Below, one piece after another: positions 1 through 9,500 of a stretch of 64,000 nucleotides of DNA. The notes beneath the pieces were generated by a model, which ran no database searches, was not told where the DNA came from, and worked only from the letters and a program-made list of their open reading frames with translations. Position numbers and translations under genes: made by a program. The stretch covers positions 62,001 through 126,000 of the forward strand of contig JAXMOK010000005.1 of NCBI GenBank assembly GCA_034669965.1, written 5' to 3'. This DNA comes from HXMU1420-13 sp034669965 (GTDB lineage Bacteria > Bacteroidota > Rhodothermia > Balneolales > Balneolaceae). The stretch's first letter is position 1; each line of letters opens with the position of its first letter.

Positions 1-843
1 GCTTCAAACAACTCCAACATGTTACAGGTGGTGTTTGTAGCCATACTTTTGGGGATCGGAATTATTCATCTCGGCGGTGAAAAGGGCAAATTATTGGTTA
101 ATGTGTTTGATGCCTTTAACGACGTGATCATTTTGATCGTGGATCTAATTATGAAAACGGCGCCTTACGGTGTATTTGCTTTAATGGCCGGATTGATTGT
201 GGAGCTTGCCGGCGATGATCTTGGCAAAGCAATTGAACTTTTAAGTGCTTTAGGGCTTTATAGTATTACTTTAATTGCCGCATTATTGCTTCATATTTTC
301 ATTGTGTATGCTGCTATGTTTAAGTACTTCAGCAAAGGCAAAATGAGTTTATTTCAGTTTTTTAAGGCAATTCAACCTGCCATGTTACTTGGATTTAGTA
401 CCAGTTCGAGCTCAGCAACCTTACCTGTTACTCTCGAAAGAGTAGAGAAAAACCTTGGTGTTGATGAGGAAGTTGCAAGCTTCGTTCTACCGGTAGGAGC
501 AACCATCAACATGGATGGAACCAGTGCTTATCAGGCAGTAGCCGCGGTATTTATCGCCCAAGCTTTAGGGCTTGATTTAAGTTTCACACAACAGTTGATG
601 ATTGTACTAACTGCGACTGCTGCTTCGGTAGGAGCTGCCGGCGTACCGGGTGCAGGAATAGTGATGTTAGTAGTGGTTCTAGAATCTATTAATGTACCAA
701 CAGCCGGTATTGCATTAATTCTTGGAGTGGATAGAATTTTGGATATGTGCCGAACAGTTGTAAATATTACCGGAGATGCTGCCGTTTCGTATGCCGTTGC
801 TGCATCTGAAGGGAAATTACACGAGCCAAATTTCGAAGATTAA
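1..843 (+). CDS. Dicarboxylate/amino acid:cation symporter (SLC1/DAACS family), C-terminal part
   Basis: The reading frame is already open at base 1, so the 5' end lies outside the window; about 280 C-terminal residues are present. The SLC1 transport core is clear: a serine-rich re-entrant loop (FSTSSSSATLP), the NMDGT motif of the seventh membrane segment followed by AYQAVAAVFIAQ, a second re-entrant loop (AAGVPGAG), and the last helix with ILDMCRTVVNITGDA. In characterised members the Asp and Arg of that last motif bind the substrate amino group and side-chain carboxylate, so uptake of glutamate/aspartate or a C4-dicarboxylate with Na+ or H+ is likely. The exact substrate and coupling ion cannot be read from the sequence. 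It is an inner-membrane protein and ends in a short hydrophilic tail. Confidence 0.93.
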   Translation, partial: ASNNSNMLQVVFVAILLGIGIIHLGGEKGKLLVNVFDAFNDVIILIVDLIMKTAPYGVFALMAGLIVELAGDDLGKAIELLSALGLYSITLIAALLLHIFIVYAAMFKYFSKGKMSLFQFFKAIQPAMLLGFSTSSSSATLPVTLERVEKNLGVDEEVASFVLPVGATINMDGTSAYQAVAAVFIAQALGLDLSFTQQLMIVLTATAASVGAAGVPGAGIVMLVVVLESINVPTAGIALILGVDRILDMCRTVVNITGDAAVSYAVAASEGKLHEPNFED

Positions 844-935
844 AATTTCGATAATCGAAAGAATTAATATGGCATTTAGCGGAATTAGCCGTTAATTCTA
901 ATGCTCTCTATCGCAATAATTTGCCTATGGGTTGT

Positions 936-3659
936 ATGCTACAATCAAGAGTATTTAAGTTTATCAACATAGTTTCGTCTCTGCTTCTATTCTGGACTCT
1001 ATTTGGAAAGAGCTATGCACAAACTACATTGCTCCCCGGCGATATTGTTGTGGTAACTACTAATATATCTTCGAACGAACTAGAATTGATTCCTCTTATC
1101 GATATTGAAGAAGGAACAGTTATCGAATTGAAGGGCTCCGGAGTAGCAGGTTCATTCGAATCAACTGTTATCACTTTTATTTCAAATGTAAGCAAAGGGC
1201 AACGATTAGTTGTATCCAATGCCGATAGCGATGTGATCACGAAATCAACTGCACTAGATATTGCTTCAGAAAAAGGAGTGATCACGATCTCGCAACCGGA
1301 TGAAGGTATTAACCGATTGCTTTTTGGCTTATCGTGGGGGAACTATCAAACTTCAGTTCCATTTCCAATAGATAAGGATTCCTCGCTGCCATTCTTACGA
1401 TTCGGTGATGGATTGAATTTCCAATATCACTTGAAAAACGGTGCAAGCGGAACTACAACTATGTTGGTAAACATGATTGTGAATCAGGCCAATTGGCGAA
1501 CATCAATAAAGGCGTTTGGGAGTTTTCAAACCTCACTGCGTATTCTATCCGGACCGGTAATAGTTTTCGATCAGAATGTATCGACAATAGCAGAAAGCGA
1601 CAGTATTAGGCTGAATGTGGCAATTTACGAGCACGATGGTTCGAAACTGACGGTGGATGCTAAATTGCATCAGGGATTCAGTACTGCCGATACAAACGAC
1701 GTAAATCGCTTTAAAAAATATACCTTCAATTTTACGGGCTTGATCGGCGATGCAGTGTATGAAAAAGTGATTCCACTTAACGATGATAGTATATACGAAG
1801 GACGGGAAACTGCATTTTTTGAATTGGAGAATCTCACTGCAGGGCAATTTGGCGATTTTATTAGTCACGCTGCATTTATTCGGGATAATGAGATTCCTGA
1901 CGTTAGTATAGCTTTTACTGAAAATGCTGAAAGTTCTTTACCAGCTTTCTCGTTTATCAACAACGAACGCGTTTATGTAGATGTGGATGGATGGCTTATG
2001 CAAATTGGTGATCGGGTAATAGAATTATCAGAAGTGTTGGAAATTGCGCCATTCGAACAAAGAACTATTTTTCTTGATGATTTTATCAAAAAAGAAGAGT
2101 ATGAGTATTTCGAGAAATTGAGTGTAAAGAATGTAAGTGTGTTAAACGATGAACGTACATTGATAAAGCAATTAACTTTCGAATTACCCGAATCTATTGT
2201 TCAGCTCAATCCTAAAGAAAAAGCAAAAAGAAAGATTGATGTAGATTTAAGTAATACAAAAACCGATCAATCTACGATCACTGATCTGGGTACACTAAAT
2301 AATCAGGAAATAGCTACTTCGAGAGATTCGGTTCAAGCCATTGAAAAAGGTTGGAGACCATTTAACGGCATCATAGCATCGGCCGATGTACCATTGTTTT
2401 TTTGGGATGAGAAGCAGCAACTATTTAGAGAAACAACAGACAGTAATCGAGATTCTGTAAAAAACATTGGAGCCATTTATTTCTATGATGCTGAATTCAT
2501 GCAAGATGCTCGGCTTGAACAATTTGAAGACACTACTTTTCAATTAGCTAAACAATTGTCGGTTTCAGATTGGGTTATAAGCTTGTCGGCTTCGGATCTG
2601 AATGAGGATGAAATTATAACTGGAGTTGAGGGATGGAATTTGATTCAAAATAAATCCGGTTCAAGTTTTTCAGTTTCATCATTTATTTCAACGTTGGAAG
2701 ATCAAATTGGAGTAGGAACAATCAACCCATACATTTTTGATTGGCAATTAACTCAATACAGCCTGAAAAAAGGTTCAGATGTAATTGATCCGGACGCACT
2801 TTTCTGGATAAAAGCTGATTCATTATTTGATCGAACAGAAATAATTCTTTCACCTGAGCAATTATCGCAGAGCCTACCCGAAGTGATTATCGAAGACGAA
2901 CCGGTTTCAATGTTAACACTTGTATTGCATACCGAAGTTTCATCTCAATTTTCAGAAATCTATTTATTCGATAACGAGATTGAATTAAAGAAAAGCATTC
3001 CAAATCCAGCTATCAATTTACCGGTTAACTCAATAATACCACAGAGTCTTCAATTTGGTCTGAAGTCGGAAAATCAATGGTTTACCCGACTGAATTTGAG
3101 TTATTCTAGCGAATCTTTATACGCATTTCCAATTGGACTAAAGGATACTGTTTCAAATAAAATGACATTAGAAGTGAGTGACTGGAATCTCGAAGGTGGC
3201 TGGCAAGTTTTTATAGAGGATAGCGAGACCGAAGAGACTACAGAATTATTGCCCGGAGTAGGATTCAGTTTTGAGTATGTTGCTTCAAACTCTAAAAGTG
3301 ATATAGAAAAGGAATCAAAAGAAGATCTAATCAACCAAAGATATCGATTGCTTTTAGTTCCGCCGGGCGTTGAATTGTTGGATGAATCCATTCCGGAGCA
3401 AATTGAATTATTCCAGAATTATCCGAATCCATTTAATCCAGCCACTACAATCTCGTTTTATTTGCCAGAATCGGTCGAGGTCTCTTTGTCGATATTTAAC
3501 GTTGTAGGGCAACCTGTAGTAACATTGACAAAAGGTGTTTTAAATGCCGGAGAGCATCACTTTGAATGGAACGCTACAGGTTATCCAAGTGGTATGTATA
3601 TATATCAACTAGAGGTAGGTACGAAAGTATTAACTCGAAAAATGACTCTGGTTAAATAG
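936..3659 (+). CDS. Large secreted protein with C-terminal type IX-like sorting domain
   Basis: About 907 residues. I chose the ATG at 936 because a clean signal peptide follows directly (basic start, hydrophobic stretch LLLFWTLFG, then SYAQ); in-frame starts at 921 (TTG) and 927 would put extra polar residues ahead of it. The N-terminal part resembles lamin-tail-like or beta-sandwich extracellular modules, and residues near 285-330 (NDDSIYEGRETAFFELENL) look like a Calx-beta-type repeat. The last ~80 residues hold ELFQNYPNPFNPATTISFYLPE and end in GMYIYQLEVGTKVLTRKMTLVK, the sorting domain used for secretion and surface attachment through the type IX system in this phylum. The middle has no enzymatic motif that I recognise. 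It is probably a surface or matrix protein; the specific role is unknown. Confidence 0.85.
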   Translation: MLQSRVFKFINIVSSLLLFWTLFGKSYAQTTLLPGDIVVVTTNISSNELELIPLIDIEEGTVIELKGSGVAGSFESTVITFISNVSKGQRLVVSNADSDVITKSTALDIASEKGVITISQPDEGINRLLFGLSWGNYQTSVPFPIDKDSSLPFLRFGDGLNFQYHLKNGASGTTTMLVNMIVNQANWRTSIKAFGSFQTSLRILSGPVIVFDQNVSTIAESDSIRLNVAIYEHDGSKLTVDAKLHQGFSTADTNDVNRFKKYTFNFTGLIGDAVYEKVIPLNDDSIYEGRETAFFELENLTAGQFGDFISHAAFIRDNEIPDVSIAFTENAESSLPAFSFINNERVYVDVDGWLMQIGDRVIELSEVLEIAPFEQRTIFLDDFIKKEEYEYFEKLSVKNVSVLNDERTLIKQLTFELPESIVQLNPKEKAKRKIDVDLSNTKTDQSTITDLGTLNNQEIATSRDSVQAIEKGWRPFNGIIASADVPLFFWDEKQQLFRETTDSNRDSVKNIGAIYFYDAEFMQDARLEQFEDTTFQLAKQLSVSDWVISLSASDLNEDEIITGVEGWNLIQNKSGSSFSVSSFISTLEDQIGVGTINPYIFDWQLTQYSLKKGSDVIDPDALFWIKADSLFDRTEIILSPEQLSQSLPEVIIEDEPVSMLTLVLHTEVSSQFSEIYLFDNEIELKKSIPNPAINLPVNSIIPQSLQFGLKSENQWFTRLNLSYSSESLYAFPIGLKDTVSNKMTLEVSDWNLEGGWQVFIEDSETEETTELLPGVGFSFEYVASNSKSDIEKESKEDLINQRYRLLLVPPGVELLDESIPEQIELFQNYPNPFNPATTISFYLPESVEVSLSIFNVVGQPVVTLTKGVLNAGEHHFEWNATGYPSGMYIYQLEVGTKVLTRKMTLVK

Positions 3660-3704
3660 TATAATCTAAACACAAACAATTAAATACAGAATCACACTTC
3701 TGAA

Positions 3705-4523
3705 ATGAACTCAAAAACTATTCAAGGGGTAGATGTTCCCGAAATTGGAATTGGAACCTTTAAACTAATTGGTAAAACGTGCGAACAAGTTGTAAAAATG
3801 GCGTTAAATATGGGGTATCGCCATATTGATACCGCTCAGGTATACAAAAACGAAAGAGAGGTGGGCAATGCCATAAAAGCCTCGCATGTTGATAGAAACG
3901 AGTTATTTCTAACAACCAAAATTGACCGAATTAATTTAGATCCCGATAAACTGCTCAAATCTATGGAGCGCAGTTTGCAGGATTTGGATGTTGCCTATAT
4001 CGATTTGTTATTAATACACTGGCCAAATCCGGAATTCAATCTCGAAAAAGCCATCGAAGCTATGCTTACATTGCGCGATCAGGGAAAGGTATTGAATATT
4101 GGAGTGAGTAATTTTCCGATGGAATTACTTAAAGAAGTAAACGAAGAGTTTGCAGCACCTATATTTGCTAATCAAGTAGAATATCATCCATTGTTAGGTC
4201 AGTTTGATTTGCTTGATTATGCTGCCGAACACGATTTGATGGTTACTGCTTATAGTCCACTTGGGCAAGGTCAAATGCTTGAAAACGAGTTATTGCAAGA
4301 TTTAGGTGAGAAATATGGAAAATCACCGGCGCAAATTGCACTTCGCTGGTTGATAGAGCAAGAACAAGTTACTGTGATCCCAAAAGCATCATCGAAAGAG
4401 CATTTAGAAGCGAATATCGATATCTACGATTTTGTGCTCGAAGACAATGATTTTTACGCTATCGATGATCTTCGGAAAGACCATCGAATTGTGAATCCTG
4501 ATTTTGCCCCCGAATGGGATTAG
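3705..4523 (+). CDS. Aldo/keto reductase
   Basis: 272 residues, normal length for the family. It is expected to reduce aldehydes or ketones with NADPH in the cytoplasm as a monomeric (beta/alpha)8 barrel. Family signatures are in order: HIDTAQVYKNEREVG (catalytic Asp and Tyr), LTTKI (catalytic Lys), LLLIHWPNP (catalytic His), IGVSNF, NQVEYHPLL, AYSPLGQG, and the cofactor-binding IPKASSKEHLEANI near the C-terminus. All four tetrad residues are present. Its stop overlaps the stop of the convergent thioesterase gene (the shared bases are TTAG), so the two genes are not co-transcribed. The physiological substrate cannot be inferred; 2,5-diketogluconate reductase-like and methylglyoxal reductase-like enzymes are both possible. 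Confidence 0.93.
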   Translation: MNSKTIQGVDVPEIGIGTFKLIGKTCEQVVKMALNMGYRHIDTAQVYKNEREVGNAIKASHVDRNELFLTTKIDRINLDPDKLLKSMERSLQDLDVAYIDLLLIHWPNPEFNLEKAIEAMLTLRDQGKVLNIGVSNFPMELLKEVNEEFAAPIFANQVEYHPLLGQFDLLDYAAEHDLMVTAYSPLGQGQMLENELLQDLGEKYGKSPAQIALRWLIEQEQVTVIPKASSKEHLEANIDIYDFVLEDNDFYAIDDLRKDHRIVNPDFAPEWD

Positions 4524-5260
4524 TGCTTATTGAGCACGCCCTCAGCTAAAGCGATTACTTTACCTGCATGGTTAGTGATTTTGAATTGAAGTCGATGGTC
4601 GTCTTCTTGTTTACTAGAAGCAGTTAAACGGTCATCGACAAAGGTTTCCATCATAAAAATCAGGTCAATGTTAGTGAGTTGGTCGACTTGATCTTGGGAT
4701 ATGGTTTCAAGCATCCATTCGAGATAACGAACATTATTAACATGATTATTCATGTCTAAATCTGAACGCCGAACAATGATTTCTTTCGATTGATCAATTT
4801 GGGCATCATCGAAAGGGCGGATTCGGTTCGATTTTACTTCAGTTACATGTGGACGATCGTTAAGTCGGGTATCAAGCACAGCTTGCGGAATTCTTGTTGG
4901 GCGCCGTGTTTCGATATTCATCACCATCCAATAGCTTAAACAATGCCCGAATTCATCTCCTTTACTATCTAAAAGTCGGTAATTACGATATGCCCGTACT
5001 GCATCGCCGGCAGCAGGCCAAGTTTCCACGGTGATAGTATCACGCCATTTAGCCTCTCCTGATACATGAATATCCATTCGATGCAGCACCCAGGTCAAAT
5101 TCTGCTCGTGCATGTCGGTAATATCGAAATTCAAATCCTTGGCATTATTACCCGCTACTTCTTGAAAGAAATTGCAAATGGATGGAAGTGATAAGGTCCC
5201 GGTGGTATCAACTTCGTTTGCTCGAATGGTAAATTGCTCGGTGTGGAAGGTGTTTGCCAT
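4520..5260 (-). CDS. Acyl-ACP thioesterase (hotdog fold)
   Basis: 246 residues, the usual size of bacterial members of the FatA/FatB-like acyl-ACP thioesterase family, which hydrolyse acyl-ACP to end fatty-acid elongation in the cytoplasm. Two hotdog modules are visible: the first has the long-helix region FFQEVAGNNAKDLNFDITDM and HRMDIHVSGEAKWRDTITVETWPA; the second begins at IIVRRSDLDMNNHVNNVRYLEWMLE, carrying the Asn-x-His motif typical of the active-site region. There is no signal peptide. The gene is convergent with the aldo/keto reductase, and its upstream spacer (5261-5498) holds the REP-like palindrome next to the RAYT gene. Chain-length specificity cannot be predicted. Confidence 0.88.
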   Translation of the reverse strand: MANTFHTEQFTIRANEVDTTGTLSLPSICNFFQEVAGNNAKDLNFDITDMHEQNLTWVLHRMDIHVSGEAKWRDTITVETWPAAGDAVRAYRNYRLLDSKGDEFGHCLSYWMVMNIETRRPTRIPQAVLDTRLNDRPHVTEVKSNRIRPFDDAQIDQSKEIIVRRSDLDMNNHVNNVRYLEWMLETISQDQVDQLTNIDLIFMMETFVDDRLTASSKQEDDHRLQFKITNHAGKVIALAEGVLNKH

Positions 5261-5358
5261 ATTGTGATGGTAAGGATCGATTCTAATTGTTAGCAGCGGA
5301 TGTTTTCATCCGATAAGGAATATAGGGAAAAAAGTGGCGGTGCTTTTATTATCACCTA

Positions 5359-5390
5359 CAGTACGGACGAAGTATGCTACGTCTGTACTG
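5359..5390. repeat. REP-like imperfect palindrome upstream of the RAYT gene
   Basis: A 32-bp near-palindrome with outer arms CAGTAC / GTACTG and three mismatched base pairs. It is the same element as the perfect palindrome at 6464-6495 on the other side of the transposase. It is followed by a degenerate half copy (GATGCATATTACATCTGTACT, 5389 onward). Confidence 0.75.
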
Positions 5391-5498
5391 ATGCATATTA
5401 CATCTGTACTAAATTATTCTACGTTATTACAAATTGCTTGAAGAGAGTTGAATAATCTAATTCTAGATTTTTCAGATAGATTATTGTTTATTCGTGAT

Positions 5499-6107
5499 AT
5501 GAATTCAAATGGGGAGAAATATAGAAGGGATAGTCATAGAGCATCTTGGTGGGATTATTCTGATGCCGCAGCATATTTCATTACAATCTGCACGAAAAAT
5601 ATGCAGCATTTTTTCGGGTCGATTGATAGTGATTTATTGCAGGTAAATCATCGATTGTCGGAAATTGGTGAGATAGCACAAAATGAATGGATAAAAACAC
5701 CAGAGATCAGATCTGATATGAATCTGTTTTTAGGTGAATTTGTTGTGATGCCCAATCATTTTCATGCCATAATATGTATTGGAAGCAATCAGTATAATAT
5801 AAATTCCAGTAGAGACACGATGCCTCGTGTCGAGAATAGGAAATCAGCGAGTAATTTAGGAAATGTCGCGAAGCATCGCGACGGTACTGGACATCAAAAG
5901 CGGTTTGGAGCACAATCAAAAAATTTAGCATCGATTATCAGAGGTTATAAATCATCCGTTACAATGAAAGCGCGACAACTAAACCCAGCCTTTGCGTGGC
6001 AGGCGAATTACTACGATCGCATTATTCGAAATGAATATGAATACGTGCGCATTGCAGAATACATTCAGAATAATCCCAAGAATTGGGGCAAAGATAAATT
6101 CAGATAG
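5499..6107 (+). CDS. REP-associated tyrosine transposase (RAYT, Y1/TnpA_REP family)
   Basis: About 202 residues from the ATG at 5499; an earlier in-frame TTG at 5448 would add 17 residues without family similarity. Y1 transposase hallmarks are present: YFITICTKN near the start, the HUH metal-binding motif in VVMPNHFHAIICI, and the C-terminal YYDRIIRNEYEY..IAEYIQNNPKNW segment found in RAYTs. RAYTs are usually single-copy domesticated relatives of IS200 transposases that act on REP palindromes. Here the gene sits between two copies of a REP-like palindrome (5359-5390 and 6464-6495), which fits. The linker between the HUH motif and the C-terminal helices is partly encoded by two other palindromes (5814-5831 and 5865-5882). 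Activity is plausible but untested. Confidence 0.88.
   Translation: MNSNGEKYRRDSHRASWWDYSDAAAYFITICTKNMQHFFGSIDSDLLQVNHRLSEIGEIAQNEWIKTPEIRSDMNLFLGEFVVMPNHFHAIICIGSNQYNINSSRDTMPRVENRKSASNLGNVAKHRDGTGHQKRFGAQSKNLASIIRGYKSSVTMKARQLNPAFAWQANYYDRIIRNEYEYVRIAEYIQNNPKNWGKDKFR
5814..5831. repeat. Palindrome inside the RAYT gene (GACACGA-N4-TCGTGTC)
   Basis: Seven-base arms around TGCC, translated in frame as part of the RAYT linker (RDTMPRVE). The same palindrome recurs at 6150-6167 in the duplicated fragment, with one loop change. Confidence 0.7.
5865..5882. repeat. Palindrome inside the RAYT gene (GTCGCGA-N4-TCGCGAC)
   Basis: Seven-base arms around AGCA, translated in frame as VAKHRD. A second copy is at 6201-6218 in the duplicated fragment. 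Its GC-rich, short-arm form resembles REP elements. Confidence 0.7.
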
Positions 6108-6142
6108 TGGTTACCGATAAAGCATAGTTATTAGAAAAGCCA

Positions 6143-6443
6143 CAGTAGAGACACGATGTCTCGTGTCGAGAATAGGAAATCAGCGAGTAATTTAGGAAAT
6201 GTCGCGAAGCATCGCGACGGTACTGGACATCAAAAGCGGTTTGGAGCACAATCAAAAAATTTAGCATCGATTATCAGAGGTTATAAATCATCCGTTACAA
6301 TGAAAGCGCGACAAATAAACCCAGCCTTTGCGTGGCAGGCGAATTACTACGATCGCATTATTCGCAATGAATATGAATACGAGCGCATTACAGAATACAT
6401 TCAGAATAATCCCAAGAATTGGGGCAAGGATAAATTTAGATAG
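6143..6443 (+). pseudogene. Duplicated 3' fragment of the RAYT gene
   Basis: This 301-bp stretch repeats 5807-6107 at an exact offset of 336 bp with 7 substitutions and no indels. It keeps an open frame of about 95 codons from ATG 6156, but it lacks the HUH motif, so it cannot be an active transposase alone. The duplication starts exactly at the first internal palindrome (GACACGA-N4-TCGTGTC), suggesting that the palindrome marks the breakpoint. Four of the seven substitutions change the protein (Pro/Ser, Leu/Ile, Val/Glu, Ala/Thr). Confidence 0.88.
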
Positions 6444-6463
6444 TGTTTATTTCTTCAAATATC

Positions 6464-6495
6464 CAGTACAGACGTAGCATGCTACGTCTGTACTG
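6464..6495. repeat. Perfect 32-bp REP-like palindrome downstream of the RAYT locus
   Basis: Every base pairs about the centre between 6479 and 6480; the core is GTAGCATGCTAC. A partial third arm (GATGCATGCTACG) follows. It pairs with the element at 5359-5390 to bracket the RAYT gene and its duplicate, and shares its core with 49709-49728. Confidence 0.88.
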
Positions 6496-6524
6496 ATGCA
6501 TGCTACGTTTCTAATGAAGCATAT

Positions 6525-9500
6525 TTAGTTCTTAATCTCCGACATCACACCTACTCGTTGGCGCCAGATTTTGATATCATCGAGGATAATGTAAATGGAC
6601 GGGAGTACGATTAACGTAACAATTGTACTGAAGGTTAGGCCACCGACAATTGCTCGTGCCATGGGAAAATAGGGAGGACCATCGCCACCAATTTGTGTGG
6701 TTCCGATACAAAGAGGAATTAACCCTAGAACGGTAGTTGCTGCGGTCATTAAAATTGGACGCATACGATCTTTTCCACCTTGAATCACAGCTTCACGTCG
6801 GCTTAGTCCTTCGCTTCGTAAATGCAGGATGTGATCAATTAGCACAATGCCATTATTTACCACAATACCCATCAGAATTAGTATTCCAATTATTGCCATT
6901 AAATCGAAGGTGGTGCCCGTGATAAAAAAGAACCAGAAAATTCCAACCACACCATACAAAATACAAGTGAGTATGCTTGTTGGATAAATAAGTGATTCGA
7001 ACAGAGATGCCATTACTAAGTATATTAAAAAGAAAGCAACGGCAAGATTGAAGAGCATTACATTCAGTGCTTCGGCGTCATCGTTAAAGCTACGCCCGTA
7101 GCCCCAGCCATAACCGGCTGGATAAACCATTTGATCCATAACTTGAGCAATTAACGGCCGAGCTTCATCCATGGGTAAATCATCAAGATTTACGGAGATA
7201 CCGAGTGAGGTTTTTCGGTTCTCACGAAATATCCTACCCGGACCTTTAGTTTCTTCGAAAGCCGCAACATTTGATAATTTGATGCTTTGATTGTTACCGA
7301 TACTAATAGGTAACTCGCGCAAATCCTCTACCGATTGGCGATCCGCATTTTGTAATGCCAAGGTAACATCAATTTCAGATTGCTCGCCACGTATTCGACG
7401 TAAATTCGTCCCACGAATCGAGCTCGAAACCGTTTGAGCAATTGCAGTGGAAGTAAGTCCGTAATTTCGAGCACGTTCATGATCGATGGTCAGTCGAACT
7501 TCATCTCGACCCATTTCAGCGTCTGATTTGATATCCGATAAGCCTTCGATTTGATTGAGTCGCCATTCAACCTGCTCGGCTAAATCCTCAAGCACATCCA
7601 TCGACTCGCCATGCACGAACACTTTTACAGCTTCGCCACTATTGCGACTTCGAAATTCGAAACTTGGTTCACCTATGGTAACCAACGGTAGATTTTCTTC
7701 AATCTCTTTTTTGATGGTTGGGACCGATTTTTCGGCATCTTCTTCGGCGATCAGAATAATGGTAGAGTTTGCAAACTCAGGCTCGTAATACGTGTAAACC
7801 GATTCAATCTCAAAGTTCTCCTGATTTGCGTACAAATAGTCTTCCACCTTATCAACGGTTTCTTTAACACGATTAAGGGTATAGGAGGAATTTAGGTTAT
7901 ATCGCAGCTGTAACTCTCGCTGTTCCACGCGAGGAAACATATCTACATTTATCATTCCGGCGGGGATGATCACACTAAAAAACAACAATGTGATTCCAAT
8001 GGTTGAGACCCATCGGCGATCGATAAACCAGCCTAAAAACTTAGCATACACATCAGCGAGATTGTCGATTACGGTTCGCTTTCTAGTTTCAGGTACAGGA
8101 ATCTTCGAAGTTAAGAGCGGAATAACCGTGAGTGAAATCAGTAGTGAGGCAATCAACGAAATAATAATCGGCATCCCGATGTAGTACATATATTGCTTGA
8201 TGAAACTCTCATTCACAATATTTGGCAAGAATACAACCACAGAGGTAAGTGTACCTGCAGTAACAGCAATTCCAACCTCACGAGCACCTAAAATGGCAGA
8301 TTTCTTAATTCCTGATCCTTTACGTTGATGACGGTGAATGTTTTCGGTTACTACAACGGCGTTATCAACAAGCATACCTACAGCAAGCATCAAACCCATC
8401 ATGGATAAGATATTTAGCGAGATATTGAGGAAATAGAAAAACCCAAGGGTTACTATTAGTGAAAAGGGGACTGCAGTAGCCACAATCATGGTAGTACTAA
8501 ACTGACGCAGAAAGAAAAACAGCATGATAATGGATAATCCGGCGCCTAAAATTCCTGCATTAAACAATTCTCGTAGCGAGCTTAAAATCCCTTCGGCTTG
8601 ATTGTTCATTTCGAAGATTTTGATACCCTGCATCTCCGGCAGTTTATTAATTTCATCAATTTCTGTAAGCACGCGGTCAACAGTAGCTACTGTATTGGCT
8701 GATGATTCTTTTACGATATCGAGACCAATGGCATATTTTTGATCTAAATGACGAGCATAGTTTCTAACGGGTTCGGTGTAGCGAACATTGGCGATGTCTT
8801 TCATTCGGAGATTATTTTCGCCGATAATCAGATTTTCAATGTCTTCAACGCCGGTTAGTTCGCCCATCGGACGTACATTGTATCGAAGGCCTGCATCCGT
8901 GATTTTACCCGCAGAAGTTGAAAAATTCGCACGTTGGAGGATCTGAGTTAACGAACCTAAATCGATTCCATATGCCAAAACTCGATCATTGATCAATTCG
9001 ATTCGAATTTCCTTTTTCTCTACACCGTAGAGTGTAACCTGTCCAACGCCATCGATGCGCTCTATACGTTGTTTTAAGTTTCGATTCAGCAAATCATAAG
9101 CGTTGGATAAATCACGCTCACTCGAAATTCTGAGTTGTAAGGTGTTTCCACCACCATCCTGAAACTTGAAAATGTTATAGTATTCGAAATCATCAGGTAA
9201 TTGATTTCGAACACTTTCGATTTTTTCCTTCATTTCGATGGCTTTCAAATCAATATCGCTGCCTTGCTTAAAAATGACTTGAATTCCGCCATTATTTTCG
9301 CCTGCATTCGAGTTGATGCGATCAATCCCGGAAATGGTCGCTAGGACTTCTTCCATAGGCTTAATCACCTGCTCTTCAATTTCTTCGGGCGAAGCATTAG
9401 GATACGGAACCTGAACAAACGCCCCCGGAAATGTAATATCCGGGAAGTACTCGAGGGGTACCAATCGAGTGGCGATGAGCCCAACTACTACAAGGCTCAC

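Noticed and set aside
921..935. Earlier starts (TTG 921, ATG 927) for the large secreted protein
   Set aside because: They add polar residues ahead of a good signal peptide; the ATG at 936 gives a standard start.
6156..6443. Independent small gene for the second RAYT-like frame
   Set aside because: It is a 97.7% identical copy of the RAYT 3' end without its HUH motif, so it is better described as a duplicated fragment.
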